Origin: Bryum argenteum
Taxonomy: Eukaryota; Streptophyta; Bryopsida; Bryales; Bryaceae
Length of the DNA stretch: 64,000 nt
Direction: 5' to 3'
NCBI GenBank assembly: GCA_037043015.1
Contig: CM073325.1
Location: forward strand, 3,288,501-3,352,500
Shown here in pieces: positions 38,225 to 49,673 of this stretch. The position numbers and the translations under genes are program-made. The first letter of the stretch is position 1. Every line of letters starts with the position of its first letter. Under the pieces are notes generated by a model. The model saw only the letters and a list, made by a program, of their open reading frames with translations. It made no database searches and was not told where the DNA came from.

Positions 38225-38872
38225 ATGAACCGATCACTGTGGGCGACCGTGGCCGTACTGGTGGCTTTGGTCGGAGTGGTCATGGCGGCCGACGAGGATC
38301 CCCTGCAGGACGTGTGCGTGGCGAACTTGAACGCTGGAGTCACAATCAATGGCTTTCCCTGCAAACCATTCGCGGAGACTTCAGCCAAGGACTTCGTTTT
38401 CTCGGGCTTCAAGAACGCCGGCAACACCAACAATGCCAACAACGCCGCCGTCACTGCCGCCACTGTCGTCCAGTTTCCGGGCCTCAACACGCTCGGCATC
38501 TCCGCAGTGCGCATCGACTTCGCCAAGGGCGGCATCAACCCTCCCCACATTCACCCCCGCGCCACTGAGCTTCTCATCCTGTTGCAAGGCGAGCTGTACG
38601 TGGGATTCATCAGCACTGTGAACAACACGCTGTTCGCCACCACCATCCACGCCGGCGAGGCGTTCGTGTTCCCCAAGGGCCTCATCCACTTCCAGCTCAA
38701 TGTGGGCAAGAAGGACGCGTTGGCAGTCGCAGGACTGAGCAGCCAGAACCCCGGCGTGTCGCAGGTGGCCCCGGCGCTGTTCACGCCTGACATCAAGGAC
38801 GAGGTGCTGGAGAAGGGCTTCCGCATCGACACCCAGACCGTCGACATGATCCAGAGCAAGTTCCGCGTTTAA
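38225..38872 (+). CDS. Germin-like protein 2 (secreted cupin), intact
   Basis: Single-exon, 215-residue germin-like protein. Start taken at MNRSLWATVAVL because it opens a signal peptide (cleavage expected after VVMA). An upstream in-frame ATG at 38069 lies in the duplicated promoter region and is unlikely. Cupin ligands are His108, His110, Glu115 and His155. The mature protein differs from the inverted copy at 32.4-33.0 kb at four residues. In the place of the third copy's TATATAAA, this promoter has the weaker GAATACAAAAACA (near 38100), so transcription may be lower or start elsewhere. Confidence 0.93.
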   Translation: MNRSLWATVAVLVALVGVVMAADEDPLQDVCVANLNAGVTINGFPCKPFAETSAKDFVFSGFKNAGNTNNANNAAVTAATVVQFPGLNTLGISAVRIDFAKGGINPPHIHPRATELLILLQGELYVGFISTVNNTLFATTIHAGEAFVFPKGLIHFQLNVGKKDALAVAGLSSQNPGVSQVAPALFTPDIKDEVLEKGFRIDTQTVDMIQSKFRV

Positions 38873-40417
38873 ACGTTCAGCTTCAAATCTTGCTAAGGTG
38901 GATGCCACGCAGATGCATGGCTTGCGAGAGCTTCGTATTCTCTACATACTAGAATAAGTTCGGCCGTTAATATCGACATTTTGTAGCTAGCTAGCACTGG
39001 CATCTTTTGTTGCTGTTGACAGAACCTAGACTCTGCAACTGGAGTTCGTATTTGATTCTATTTGACGATGTTTTGGGTTACTTGCGTGTAATGCGATGAG
39101 GTATGAGTAGCCTCGTCCTTACGAAACTTACAACGAGTGTCTATCTCGTACATGTGATTGCAACTGCAGGTGAAGGAAATGACTCAGCTGCAGTTTCATT
39201 AGCCGTTTAATTGATGATAAATTCGGTGTGAATTTGAAACTAAGCTTCGTGAGACAACGTTTCCACAATACACTTCATGTCGAGTTCCCTCAAATGCATG
39301 TTCTTGGTGAACCCTAACCTCAGCTGGATTCTCAATTTTCTGAAGCTGATTCAAGGCAATAGAACTTAGGAATCGAGACTCCATTAGTACAAAATAGTTG
39401 TAGATATACACTTGTCAGATTGTGCATATGTGACATCACATCACTTTGGACGACTGCCGGATGCCATGTCGGTTTGCAACCAACAGCTTACGCACAAAGC
39501 TCGTATTGAGATAGCAGAACCGCCATTTTTCAAACTTCACCATGTTACTCATTTTGTCTGGAGAATTGTCTTGGAGAATCTTATGTTCAATAATGAAACT
39601 GCTTACAAGTTGATAACGCTTGGTTGGTTCAATAATTTTTCTAGGAAGACACAGTAGAGTGTTTGGAGATCAAGAAAGCTAGACGAAGTCAAGAAACCTG
39701 CCATCATCATGAAATTACAATCGATAGATAGTACCTCTGAAGCATCGAAGGTGTATACAAGATTGTAACAATCAGGAAGCTGAAGAAGTCTGAAAGATGA
39801 AGCATCTTCCTGAAAGCATATACGTAACTGACATAGCATCAATCAACAGTTTCCTGGTCTACGGCTCGATACGTGTGAGCGAGACAATAAACGGAAGCCA
39901 GGGCCTCAAAAGTATGAAGTCCTCCGAGTGGATGTTGAGAATCATCGATATCTAGCTTACTTGACAATAATAAGTGCACGTCTACGTTACTGAACATGAA
40001 ATCTAGCCAGAGTGAGTCATCGCTGTGGTGCTGTAGTCATGAGGGCTTGGCCAAGCGGTTCCTACCACCAGGTGATTAATCGTATTGGTATAATTCTGGA
40101 CAAATGTGTTTCTCTCTTAGATTCATGAAAATCATGTATAGTTTTCTCAAGCCAAACTGGTTGACATGATTTACGTAGCCAATGCATTGGGTTCAACTAC
40201 ACTTGATTAACTTATGATGAATTTGAATGTGTTCTTGATATGTTTTATGCAGAAAATTGATATTGATCAACTCAAAGAAAACTATCATTTTCAAGGGTGC
40301 ACGCATTGCTTTTGTTGAAGGGAAAGAGTAAGCCAGTCATGAAAGTCTAGACACGAGGAGTACGACTATTGTCCGCAATGGTTGATTTCTGCCATAGTTG
40401 GACTTCCACCGAGCGCA

Positions 40418-40425
40418 TATATAAA
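40418..40425 (+). promoter_or_regulatory. TATA box of germin-like copy 3
   Basis: TATATAAA, 93 bases before the ATG, inside a stretch homologous to the upstream region of copy 2, where the box is altered. Context and distance fit a plant TATA box. Confidence 0.65.
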
Positions 40426-40517
40426 CAGATGCAACCTCAGCAGAACCACAAACTACAAGCTTCACTCAGCGCCCTTCGCTACAATTGCCTTCACTTGCTT
40501 GTACCGATTCTGTGATC

Positions 40518-41172
40518 ATGTACCGATCAATGTGGGCGACCGTGGCTGTGCTGGTGGCTGTGGCCGGAATGGTCATGGCGGCCGACGAGGACCCCCTGCA
40601 GGACGTGTGCGTGGCGAACATGAAAGCTGGAGTCACAATCAATGGCTTTCCCTGCAAACCGTTTGCGGAGACTTCAGTCAAGGACTTCGTGTTCCCAGGC
40701 TTGAAGAACCCCGGCACCACCGACAACCCCGACAAGGTCAACGTCACGGCCGCGTCCGTCCTCCAGTTCCCGGGGCTCAACACGCTCGGCATCTCCGCAG
40801 CGCGCATCGACTTTGCCAAGGGCGGCATCAACCCCCCCCCACATTCACCCCCGCGCCACGGAGCTGCTCATCCTGTTGCACGGCGAGCTGTACGTGGGAT
40901 TCATTAGCAGTGTTGAGAACACCCTGTTCGCCACCACCATCTACGCCGGCGAGGCGTTCGTGTTCCCCAAGGGCCTCATCCACTTCCAGCTCAATGTGGG
41001 CAAAGATGCGGCGTTGGCGGTCGCAGGACTGAGCAGCCAGAACCCCGGCGTGCAGCAGGTGGCCCCGGCGTTGTTCATGCCTGACATCAAGGACGAGGTG
41101 CTGGAGAAGGGCTTCCGCATCGACACCAAGACTGTCGACTTCATCCAGAGCCAGTTCCGCAAGAAGATGTAG
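40518..41172 (+). pseudogene. Germin-like gene 3, frameshifted in a C9 run
   Basis: Third germin-like copy. From ATG 40518 the frame runs MYRSMWATVAVL to KGGINPP and then leaves the family sequence. At 40832-40840 there is a run of nine C where copies 1 and 2 have CCCTCCCC, an excess of one base. After it, the +1 frame continues normally (HIHPRATELLILLHGELYVG to IQSQFRKKM, stop 41170-41172). All cupin ligands are therefore split from the signal peptide. The rest is undamaged and the promoter has a good TATA box, so the change is recent or a homopolymer sequencing error. About 25 residues differ from copies 1 and 2. Confidence 0.85.
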
Positions 41173-42256
41173 ATGTTCACCTTTCAAAACTTGCTGAGGC
41201 GGAAACCACGCATATGCATGGCCTGCCGGATCTTACTCCGTAACTGTTATCTAGAATAAGTTCGGCAGTTGGTATCGACATTTTGTAGCTAGCTAGCACC
41301 TGGCAATGTTGCTGTTGATAGAATGGAGTTCGTATTAGATTCTGTCTGACAATGTTTTGGGTTGCTTAGCGACTTGCGTATAATAAATGCGATGAGAAAT
41401 GAGTCGCCTCGTTCTCATTCTCATGATAAAATTTCTATCTCCAGCAACCGCGAGTTATTTGGACCAGCTGCAGTGTAGTTGTGGAGCTTCAGTTTCAGAG
41501 ACCATGTGATATTGAATTTGTATGTAAGTTTCGGGAGACAATGTTCCTCAGTATATATCGTGTCGAGTTCCTCAAAAGCACGTTCTTCTTGGTGGGTCTA
41601 GTCTAAACCTCAGCTGGATTCTCGAAATTCTCACGGCAAGAAACCTTCTGTATCTATTAACCATGACGTTTCGCAAAGGCTCCATCAGTATAATGTAGTT
41701 GCAAACTGACACTTGTGAGATTGGCATGTGTGATAATATTAATCCGGACGACTGCCGGAAACTTTTAGAAGCCATGTCCGAATGCAACATAACACTCTCG
41801 GACAAACCTCCTCTGAGGATAGCAAGATTGCTTCTACCGTGTTACTCACTTTGTTTCGGAATTATGTTCAAATTGATACAGTGGAACGCTTGGTTGGTTC
41901 AATGAATGTTCTCAGAAGACACTGTAAAACGAAGTTTAGAGACCTGTTGATGTTGAACCCGCCATCGTTGATGGTATCTTGACAGCATCTAAGGTACGTA
42001 CAAAATTGCAACAATCAGGAAGCTGAAGAGATCAATTGAAGAAGTTTGAGCAGAAAGCACCTCCCTGAAAGCATTTAAGTAACAGTCACCTTCCTTCACT
42101 ACAGCATCGATCGACAGTTTCCTAGTCTAGAAACCGATACACGTTCAATAACAAGACAATAACGGAAGCCAAGGCCTCGAAGAGTGCAGTCCGTGTGGAG
42201 GTTCAGAATCATCGATATCTACTTCAATTGACAATAATAAGGGACACATGTAGAGT

Positions 42257-42401
42257 GGGAAGTACAAGCCGTACATGGGGTCGATAAAGAGCAAAAAATC
42301 CTTTCAATGTAATTGGTTCAATTTTTGGGCTATAAGTAATAAACCAATCAAATTGAGAGAATGGTTGTCCTCCTTCAACCCCTTGTATAGCTTGACTCCC
42401 C
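42257..42401. repeat. Third copy of the GAGTCAAGCC MITE
   Basis: Left end GGGAAGTACAAGCCGTACAT and right end (inward) GGGAGTCAAGCTATACAAGG match the ends of the duplicated element at 14803-15040. The interiors share the ATTGGTTCA-type core. Lies at the edge of the second germin duplication unit. Confidence 0.6.
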
Positions 42402-42510
42402 ATGCAAAGCATTCGTAAGTGCACATCTACGTTATTGAATATGAAAGCTAGCTAGAGTTAGTCATTGTTGTGGTCAGCAGGGCTTGGTCAATCGCTTCTT
42501 ATCAATCACG

Positions 42511-44127
42511 TTGTACAAATTTGTTCATCACATACATCTGGAGGAATCATGTACGCTTAGCTTAAACACAATTTTGTTGAAATGGCGTTATTCTACTAAA
42601 ATGGCACTCAACTTTATGTATAGCACTCCAGAAAGCACTTGACATTACAAAGTTCAAAAGTGCTATTAGAGAATATGAATGATATTATATAAATATGCGT
42701 GATTTTACACAACGTGTATATTACAGACTACACCATTATATAGTTATGGAAATGCAAGATTTGGTGTGACAAAATGGCACATGGCATAGTGCCAGTGTAA
42801 CCGAGTTGAGGTTGCTTATAGTTTTTGTGTTTTCAGTACCAATGATTCCTTAAACTATGCATTGAATTGAACATCACGTTTGGTGACTGTGATTCTTTCA
42901 GGACCTGATTTCAAATGAATAGCGTTGAAATTGGCAGACTCGTGTGCTCCGAAACGAGAATTTTCCAGCACTGTCTGTATCAACTTAATTGAAGTCATCC
43001 ACTACAGGCTTCTTGTAGGCATGTGTGATGCATGAATCATGGGCGGGTGGAGAAAGTGGTATATCAGCAGTTGCAAGATTATTGCAAGATATCCTTCACA
43101 TTACAATATAATTTTGTGTCTATTCTAGAATGAAGTCTTTCGAAATGGTCATACTTGAATGTTGTACCATTGTACGAAGATTCATTGTTTTTGATTTTAT
43201 CAATGTGAAAATGGGTGAGTTTTGAAGTTTTCACAAATTAGACTCTTTAATTCTTCTTAGATTAGAAGATGAGAATGTACAAAGAGAGTTGAGTTTTATT
43301 AAGGTACAATAGCACAACTAAAATGCATGCTCTATTTCCAAACTTAAGCACCATGGGTTGAACTAAGCTTTCTACCACAAAACTAGATCTAAGATAGAAT
43401 CCAACCCAACCCAACAATAAAGTTGAAATCAGCTAGTTCAAAGTTTCAGCTACTCATTTTGAATATCCAATGTTGACACTTGAAGTTAGTCTTTCCAAGT
43501 CTATTATGTGAGTCCATCTAAACCTAAACTCATCTGACATGCCACAAACAAAAACCTGCACCATCTACAAATAACAAAACTCACATATAAAACATGCTCC
43601 ATAGTCCGTGACCCTAAGTTTGAAAACATTCTACTCATCGGCAGCTTCTAAGGAATTCCGAAAATAATATCTAACTTTTGAATTATAAAACCTATTGAAC
43701 CTTTGTAATTGTGGAACCGACAGCAGAACAATGAGCGCAAATTTCCGTAAGAAGAACAGCAATGAGTGCGAGAAAGATGATCCAGTGATGACGGCAACGA
43801 TGCAGAATAATGAAAAAATCTTGCAACTTACGCACACTGGTCTCCACATACAATCCGCATGTAGGTTGAAGTTAGCATCATGCATATGTGTGCTGTGGAC
43901 TACGAGGTGACTTTAATTTCAATGCATGTAGTGGTCCTGTGCTTTGACTCCACCTTCAAACGTGCTCCTTGACGTTGAAACCAAAACTTACTCTTTTGCA
44001 AAACAATTCTTCGCAGGTGGAAAAGTGTCATACATATCTTCCACCAATCTGGGTAGAAGTCCTAGTTGTAGATTTAACATCCTCTTTTCTGTCTTAGAAA
44101 AAAAGTGTACATTCTTTCAGAGCTTTG
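42511..44127. other. Spacer without recognised genes
   Basis: Contains ATGGCAC motifs in opposite orientations near 42600 and 42775 that hint at a decayed element, but no consistent ends. Open frames (43631-43910, both strands) show no similarity. Confidence 0.45.
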
Positions 44128-44131
44128 TTAA

Positions 44132-45020
44132 CCCTTTAACGTCTCAAATGGTTGCAAGAGGCCACTTTCTGGGCCGTGAGATGAAATTGATAAGGAAATA
44201 GAGCAATCTACAAATGTGCAATCGGGGTAAAATCAAGCAAATGGGAGCCAAAAATTCATGGAAAAATTCCGTGACATACGTATGTGAACACAAAGAGTAT
44301 GAAGAAATATGGAAGGAAATTGTGGCGAACATTATTTAATTGTTATGGGGTTGCTTGGATTTTGCTAAAGAATAAAGATGATGCTCCTGGTGTAAACGTG
44401 TCAAGCAGATCCTCCATGTATAATTCTGTTAAAAGGCCTACTCCCTCAACTAGGAATACGATTTGGTAGAACATGGAATCTCCAAGCATCCTCAAAGCGT
44501 GATGTTTTACAACAATATGTATTACTCTATTCTGCCTTGTTACCTATCAAACCACGTTGATGTTCCATTGAAGTGCGAGATAAGACTTGACACTTAGTTG
44601 AACAACAATATGTTTCTGTATGCAATTATTTATCTCCTTTGCTTTGTGTAAATCTGAGGTTGCATTTATGCATGAAATTGAGAAACTATTGTTGTAAACG
44701 TGTTCACCTCATGGACCTTCACGACACTGATTAGCTTTTGCTTACCTCAAAGTATCCAAGAATTTCACCTAATTACCTTTTAGATAACTATATCTCTATC
44801 AACACGGTCCTATGCACTCTGATACAAGCAATAAAATCTCAATCTACCGTGGTTGCCTGACCGACACAAATTTTACACGTTTCTTTATTGCTTGCCTTTG
44901 GATGTGCACGGTTAGATTTGCTAAATCTTGCCAAAATTACCAATTTCATTCAGCCCATCATGAGAAACCTCTCCGATGAGAAACCTCTCCGGAGAGGAGG
45001 ACCACTAGGACGTTGAAGGG
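44132..45020. mobile_element. TTAA-flanked element F (CCCTTTAACGTC ends), 889 bp
   Basis: Ends read CCCTTTAACGTC (left) and CCCTTCAACGTC (right, inward) with TTAA outside at 44128-44131 and 45021-45024. The right TTAA is shared with the next element. Related in its ends to the CCCTTAAACGCC family. No transposase frame was recognised. A CTCTCCGGAGAG palindrome and two copies of GATGAGAAACCTCTCCG-like sequence lie near the right end. Confidence 0.6.
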
Positions 45021-45024
45021 TTAA

Positions 45025-46717
45025 CCCCTAAAGTCAATTGAGGCCATATCCTTGTCCATTAGGGTTTGGTCAGTCTCTTACTTTTTAAATTTAGTTTGTA
45101 TGAAGTTGAAACCTTTTGCAATTTGGAAAGTTTTCTATATACCTTTGTAAATAGTCCTTTCGAGCTTCATGATCACCGTTTGAAAACAATATTCAAAATG
45201 TGCCCAATACTACCCAAACTACCATGTTTGCTCCCTAACTCTCAAAATTTGCGCAGAATTCTTTAATTCATAGAAACTTCAAAATTTCACCAAAAATTGA
45301 AACTTTACATTTTTTTCAAATTTTATTTTGTATACATGTAAATACAGATTTGAGGCATGATCTCACCGTTCATATCTCCATTCCAGTTATTCTTCACATG
45401 CTATTTTCATCATCAAAGCCCTGCCTTTGTATTTAAAATTCACCATACCTCCATGTGAATAATCAAGCATTTCTTTAGACTTTATGAGGAGTATGAGGGT
45501 AATAATTGCATAGACATGTTCCTAACTCACCTAAGAATAAGATTATGAAGAGCCTCATGTCAAAGTTTCTACCCAAAATGGATTTTTTGGCCCTTAAATA
45601 ACTAGTTACCCTTTCTACAACAAGGGAAAAAAAGCTTTTTCTCCAAATGAACTTTGAATATTATAAACTCACAGTTGGTAAGGTATTTGAATATGAGATT
45701 CGACCTACATATACACATACAAGTTAGGTACTAGATCCTACAGTTACAAATGCAAAACTACGTGAAAATTTGAAAAATTTCACCCAACATAAAAAGAAAG
45801 TAGTATTGAGACATTTTGGCAGTTTTGGGGCTAGTCAAACAAACTTACATTCAACCGCTTTATGCTCCAATGGTTGTCCTCACACCACCATCCATTCTTT
45901 AACCCCTAAGTGCCCACTCGACCATTTTCTCGTCCATGCCAAATTTTGAGGGCTTTGGGGACCAAAATTAGCACTTAAATTTTTTTTCTCAGAAGTTAAT
46001 GAGTAGAGGATCATGACCAATTTACATAACCTCATTTGGACTTGTGGTACCTTATCGTTCTCACTAACCACAGGTACAAGGAATGAGAATCCTATCAAGC
46101 AATTAATATACCAGCATGGGTCATAATGTCCACAATCCCTGCAGAGATTACAAGGTGCTTCCATCGGAAATTTGTGCAGTGCAATACCTGCCTGGGTTGA
46201 TCATGAGATCGATCGATCGTAAGCTTCAGAAACTCTCTTACTATGAGATAGTATGAGAATGAAACCTTCCGAACTCTGCCCTCCTACTTGCCTGGGTAGC
46301 AACTGAGAGCTGGACGACACAGCAAGCTGACAACGTCGAATGATGCCATTTATGCAATCGCCGGCAACGATGATGATCGAATATGAGTTCATATAACCGA
46401 AGAATATGATCGAATATGATCGAATATGAATATTTGAAGTTTCCGCAATTTAATTGATTCAGTGGAAATTTTGAAAATTAATGAGCATATACACGGCAGT
46501 ATTGGGCACATTTTGAATAGTGTTTTCAAGCGTTGGACATGAATATCTGACTCCTAAAGTATGAGGATTTTTGAAGCGTGAAATGACTTTTCGAAAAAGT
46601 GCATCAAATCTCTACAACTAGAAAAAGAAGTTTCAACTTCATGTGGGCTAAAAATAGTAAGTCAAAGGCTGACCAAATCCCAAACGACCACAATATGACC
46701 TCACTCCACTTTAGGGG
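45025..46717. mobile_element. TTAA-flanked element E with long inverted repeats, 1693 bp
   Basis: Ends CCCCTAAAGTCAATTGAGG and, inward from the right, CCCCTAAAGTGGAGTGAGG, bounded by TTAA at 45021-45024 and 46718-46721. The inverted repeats continue for about 220 bp with gaps. For example, TTCAAAATGTGCCCAATACT occurs at about 45190-45209 and its complement at about 46497-46516. The interior has no recognisable coding region. Confidence 0.72.
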
Positions 46718-46721
46718 TTAA

Positions 46722-47811
46722 TTCTACTTCTTTCACCAATTGCAAAGACTAATGCGTAGTCTTCAAAGTGAGGTCACCAAAAAAAAGTGGCCTGGTGAAG
46801 AATGAACTTCATTTATCAACCATGAAGTTGGAGATAATTGGTCCAAGCATCTGACCTTCACAATATACATAATTTGAAGGTCAAACTGAAACGATTTCAA
46901 ACTACCATGTTCATCCCAGAGATCCATTGATCCCTTTAGCTCCTCGACACACAAGTATATTGTGTTTGAACGGTGAGATTGTAGAGGTGGATGACAGCCC
47001 TTCAATTAGCCGAGATTAGGCAATATGGTGACATAGTAAGAATGTAAGATTCTGATGGATACTCAACTTCAGCATCAGTAAGTTCGATTTGTGTTGTAAG
47101 TTGTAGTCTATATTGATAACTGTTAGATGAACATATTCCTTGTCTGCGTGCATGAACTGAGAATGAATGAGTAGTGATCGAGCTGCCACAAAATGCTCAT
47201 TCACGTACAAATCTCATCAGGAATGGCCAGTGCGACTTCGAAACCGTCACCTACTGCAAAAAGGAGGACAAAAGGAACATGAAGATGGCCAGGAGGACTT
47301 ACCTGCCTTAAACGTTGAATCTAGCACGTAAATATTGCTCGATCGAACGCTCACCAGGGTTTTCTCTATTTTGTTGTTTGGAGCACTAGCTGGTGATGTT
47401 TAAACGCATATTAACTATACATTGTTGACTAGGTTATAATGTACTGTACTAGGATAGAATCATAAGAATTTTTCTCATAAGAAAACGACCATTCTCGATC
47501 AGGACATCAGCTAGGTTGCGGAGGAAGTGATGGATATGTCCAGCATGTAAGCAGTCTCGATCACAGCGGTGCAGAGGCATCACTTACATTGCGGAGGTTC
47601 CATTCTACTTGAAGCCTGCGATCGAGATCGATCAGATCGATGATATTAATTGTTCATGCTAGCTAGTCTTTGTCGGTAGCAAATGGTTTACCCGAACTTA
47701 AAGCTTCCGGCCGATTCAATAGATCTAGAGAGTGTGTCAATTGTTTGCTTTCGGCTTGTGTACATGTAACTGTGATCCTCCCTGTTTTGTTAGCAAGTCG
47801 ATTGCAGTACT
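46722..47811. other. Spacer between TTAA elements
   Basis: AT-rich sequence with GATCGATC motifs (near 46208 to the left and 47635 here). No gene or element could be supported. Confidence 0.4.
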
Positions 47812-47815
47812 TTAA

Positions 47816-48172
47816 CCCTTAAACGCCTAGCTATACGGATTTGGGCAGTCCAGTATTGGATCACAGCATCTTTTGCACTTGGACATCATGAATAGTGCAC
47901 TTTTTGGACTTGGGCATCATGAATGATCCAATCATGAGCTTGCAACCTCCTACAAGTATTGTACAACTCCAACCTACCTACCACAATCCTTTCAAAGCAC
48001 AAAATCACTCATACAAATTGTGATTTGAATTCTAAAATTTCACTATTTGAATGCATCAGAAGAAGGCGACCAGTTTGACATCAAAATATAAGTGAAAAGT
48101 TGAGTACATTGAGAGCTACAGAGGAGATTCTGTTGGAATATGACCCCTTGGGTCACCTTCGGCGTTTAAGGG
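47816..48172. mobile_element. TTAA-flanked MITE A (CCCTTAAACGCC ends), 357 bp
   Basis: Perfect 12-bp inverted ends CCCTTAAACGCC/GGCGTTTAAGGG with TTAA on both sides (47812-47815 and 48173-48176). The interior matches MITEs B and C in the opposite orientation, sharing CATCATGAATAGTGCACTTT and the reverse of AGGATTGTGGTAGGTAGGTT. Confidence 0.85.
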
Positions 48173-48599
48173 TTAATGTTTCCCCAAGTTCCTCTAGAGA
48201 GCTTCTGCGATCATTTTCCGACAAGTATTGGCAGTTTGAGTTTTTTGTTTTATCGTGTGAACAGCCGTTACTGATGTGAGGGAATTTAACACATAGTCCT
48301 CTTTAGATAATCCCAGACATACGTGTTGGAGGTCTATATCTACATCAATAAATTGTTTTTAGACCTACCTATCAATAAAAGGTTTTCTTTGTGTAACACA
48401 TACCTTGGGTGGACTATCCACCACTCCGACTCCTTGAAACTCACCCATTTTCACATTTGATTCAATCAAAAACAATGATAAAAAGCACGTAGATATTTGT
48501 ACAACATTTGGTGATGTACAAGTACAACAATCAAATATGACCATTAATTTCAAAACACTTCATTCTAGAGTAGAAACAAAAGTATAGTGATTAGCTACA

Positions 48600-49045
48600 T
48601 GAAAATTTATCCATATCCAAAAAAGGAAGTTAAATTTAGACTTTTGAACTCCTAAAAAAAATTTGTTCATAACCAAATCATCATTCAAGTTTCAAAGTGA
48701 CCTAAGTCAAAAAGTTTGTCAATTTCACAAATAACAAGGGCAACCTACAAAATTTACAAAAAAAATCTCTACAACTTTTACTAGTTCCCAAATTAGTTCT
48801 TACAAAACTTGTCAAGATTCAAGATTTTGGAAAAAAATTAATTTTTTTGAAAACCAAAAATTTCTACTAGAATGCATGTTTTACTATGTTGTTGTTTTTG
48901 GAGCTTAATATAGAATATAATTTGCATGAAGGTCAAAAAATTTAAATGAGTCTCCAAAATTTTGCATGATAGTACCCAACTTGATTACCTACATGGAAAA
49001 AATTATACTGAAAATGTTTGGGGTAACAATTTTCAACTTGCCACC
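48600..49045. repeat. Truncated copy J of the CCCCTAAA family
   Basis: Bases 48650-49045 align by eye with 56830-57265 of element H (shared AGTTTCAAAGTG-like, GTCAAAAAGTTT, CAACTTGATTACCTACATG and ATGTTTGG-GTAACAAT). Neither terminus was found, so the copy is internal or decayed. Confidence 0.55.
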
Positions 49046-49307
49046 ACCTATTGTCCTACACTCAAGGAAACGTGAGGGAATTTATATACTTGGAGTGAGA
49101 AATAAGTGGGTTACTATTTCCCAAGGATAAGGAATAGGAAAAGACAAACTTTCCCTAACTTTGTGGTTTTTAAAACACTCACATGATTAGATACAAACTT
49201 TTAAAAGCATGAGCCTAGAGGCGGGCATCCTAAACATATATGCATGAGGTACATGGAGAGGAAGTTCGATCTCTATAAAGGCAAGAATCTTGGGTGCCCG
49301 CCACTAA

Positions 49308-49669
49308 CCCTTAAACGCCCAAGAGAGCCCGAGGGGCTCTTTTCCAACAGAATCTGCTCTGTAGCTCTCACTGTAATGAACTTTTCACTTATATTTTGAT
49401 GTCAAACTCGTCACCTCCTTGTAATGTACTCAAAAAGTGAAATTTTACAGTTTAAATCACAATTTGTATGAGTGATTTTGTGCTTTGAAAGGATTGTGGT
49501 AGGTAGGTTGGGGTTGTACATAACCTTGTAGGAGGTTGCAAGCTCATCATTGATTGGTTCACTCATGATGCCCAAGTTCAAAAAGTGCACTATTCATGAT
49601 GCCCAAGTCCAAAAGATGTTGTGATTCAATTTTGGGCTGCCCATTTCAGACCCCATGGGCGTTTAAGGG
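49308..49669. mobile_element. TTAA-flanked MITE B, 362 bp
   Basis: Ends CCCTTAAACGCCC and GGGCGTTTAAGGG. Flanks CTAA (49304-49307, one change from TTAA) and TTAA (49670-49673). Same length and orientation as MITE C at 60739, and clearly the same sequence. The right TTAA is at the same time the left TTAA of element G. Confidence 0.85.
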
Positions 49670-49673
49670 TTAA

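Larger units (their letters stand above)
38010..42510. repeat. Tandem segmental duplication carrying two germin-like genes
   Basis: Unit 1 (about 38010-40090) and unit 2 (about 40330-42510) share promoter, coding and long 3' flank in the same order. Both start GAGTAAGCCAG and include TGTCCGCAA upstream, TTTTGTAGCTAGCTAGCAC downstream (38982 and 41280), and GGGCTTGG near the right end. The flanks have diverged noticeably, so the duplication is not recent. Confidence 0.85.

Noticed and set aside
38381-38908. 175-codon minus-strand frame opposite germin-like gene 2 (similar frames at 32566-32874 and 40828-41187)
   Set aside because: Shadow frame of GC-rich cupin coding sequence. It repeats wherever the germin gene is copied and has no independent signal.
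42590-42800. Possible small element with AAATGGCAC repeats
   Set aside because: The inverted matches are short, the ends do not agree and no target duplication is visible.
45025-46717. Element E as a Mutator-like (MULE) transposon because of its long inverted repeats
   Set aside because: No 9-11-bp target duplication outside the ends. TTAA flanks and the shared CCCCTAAA terminus favour the TTAA family.
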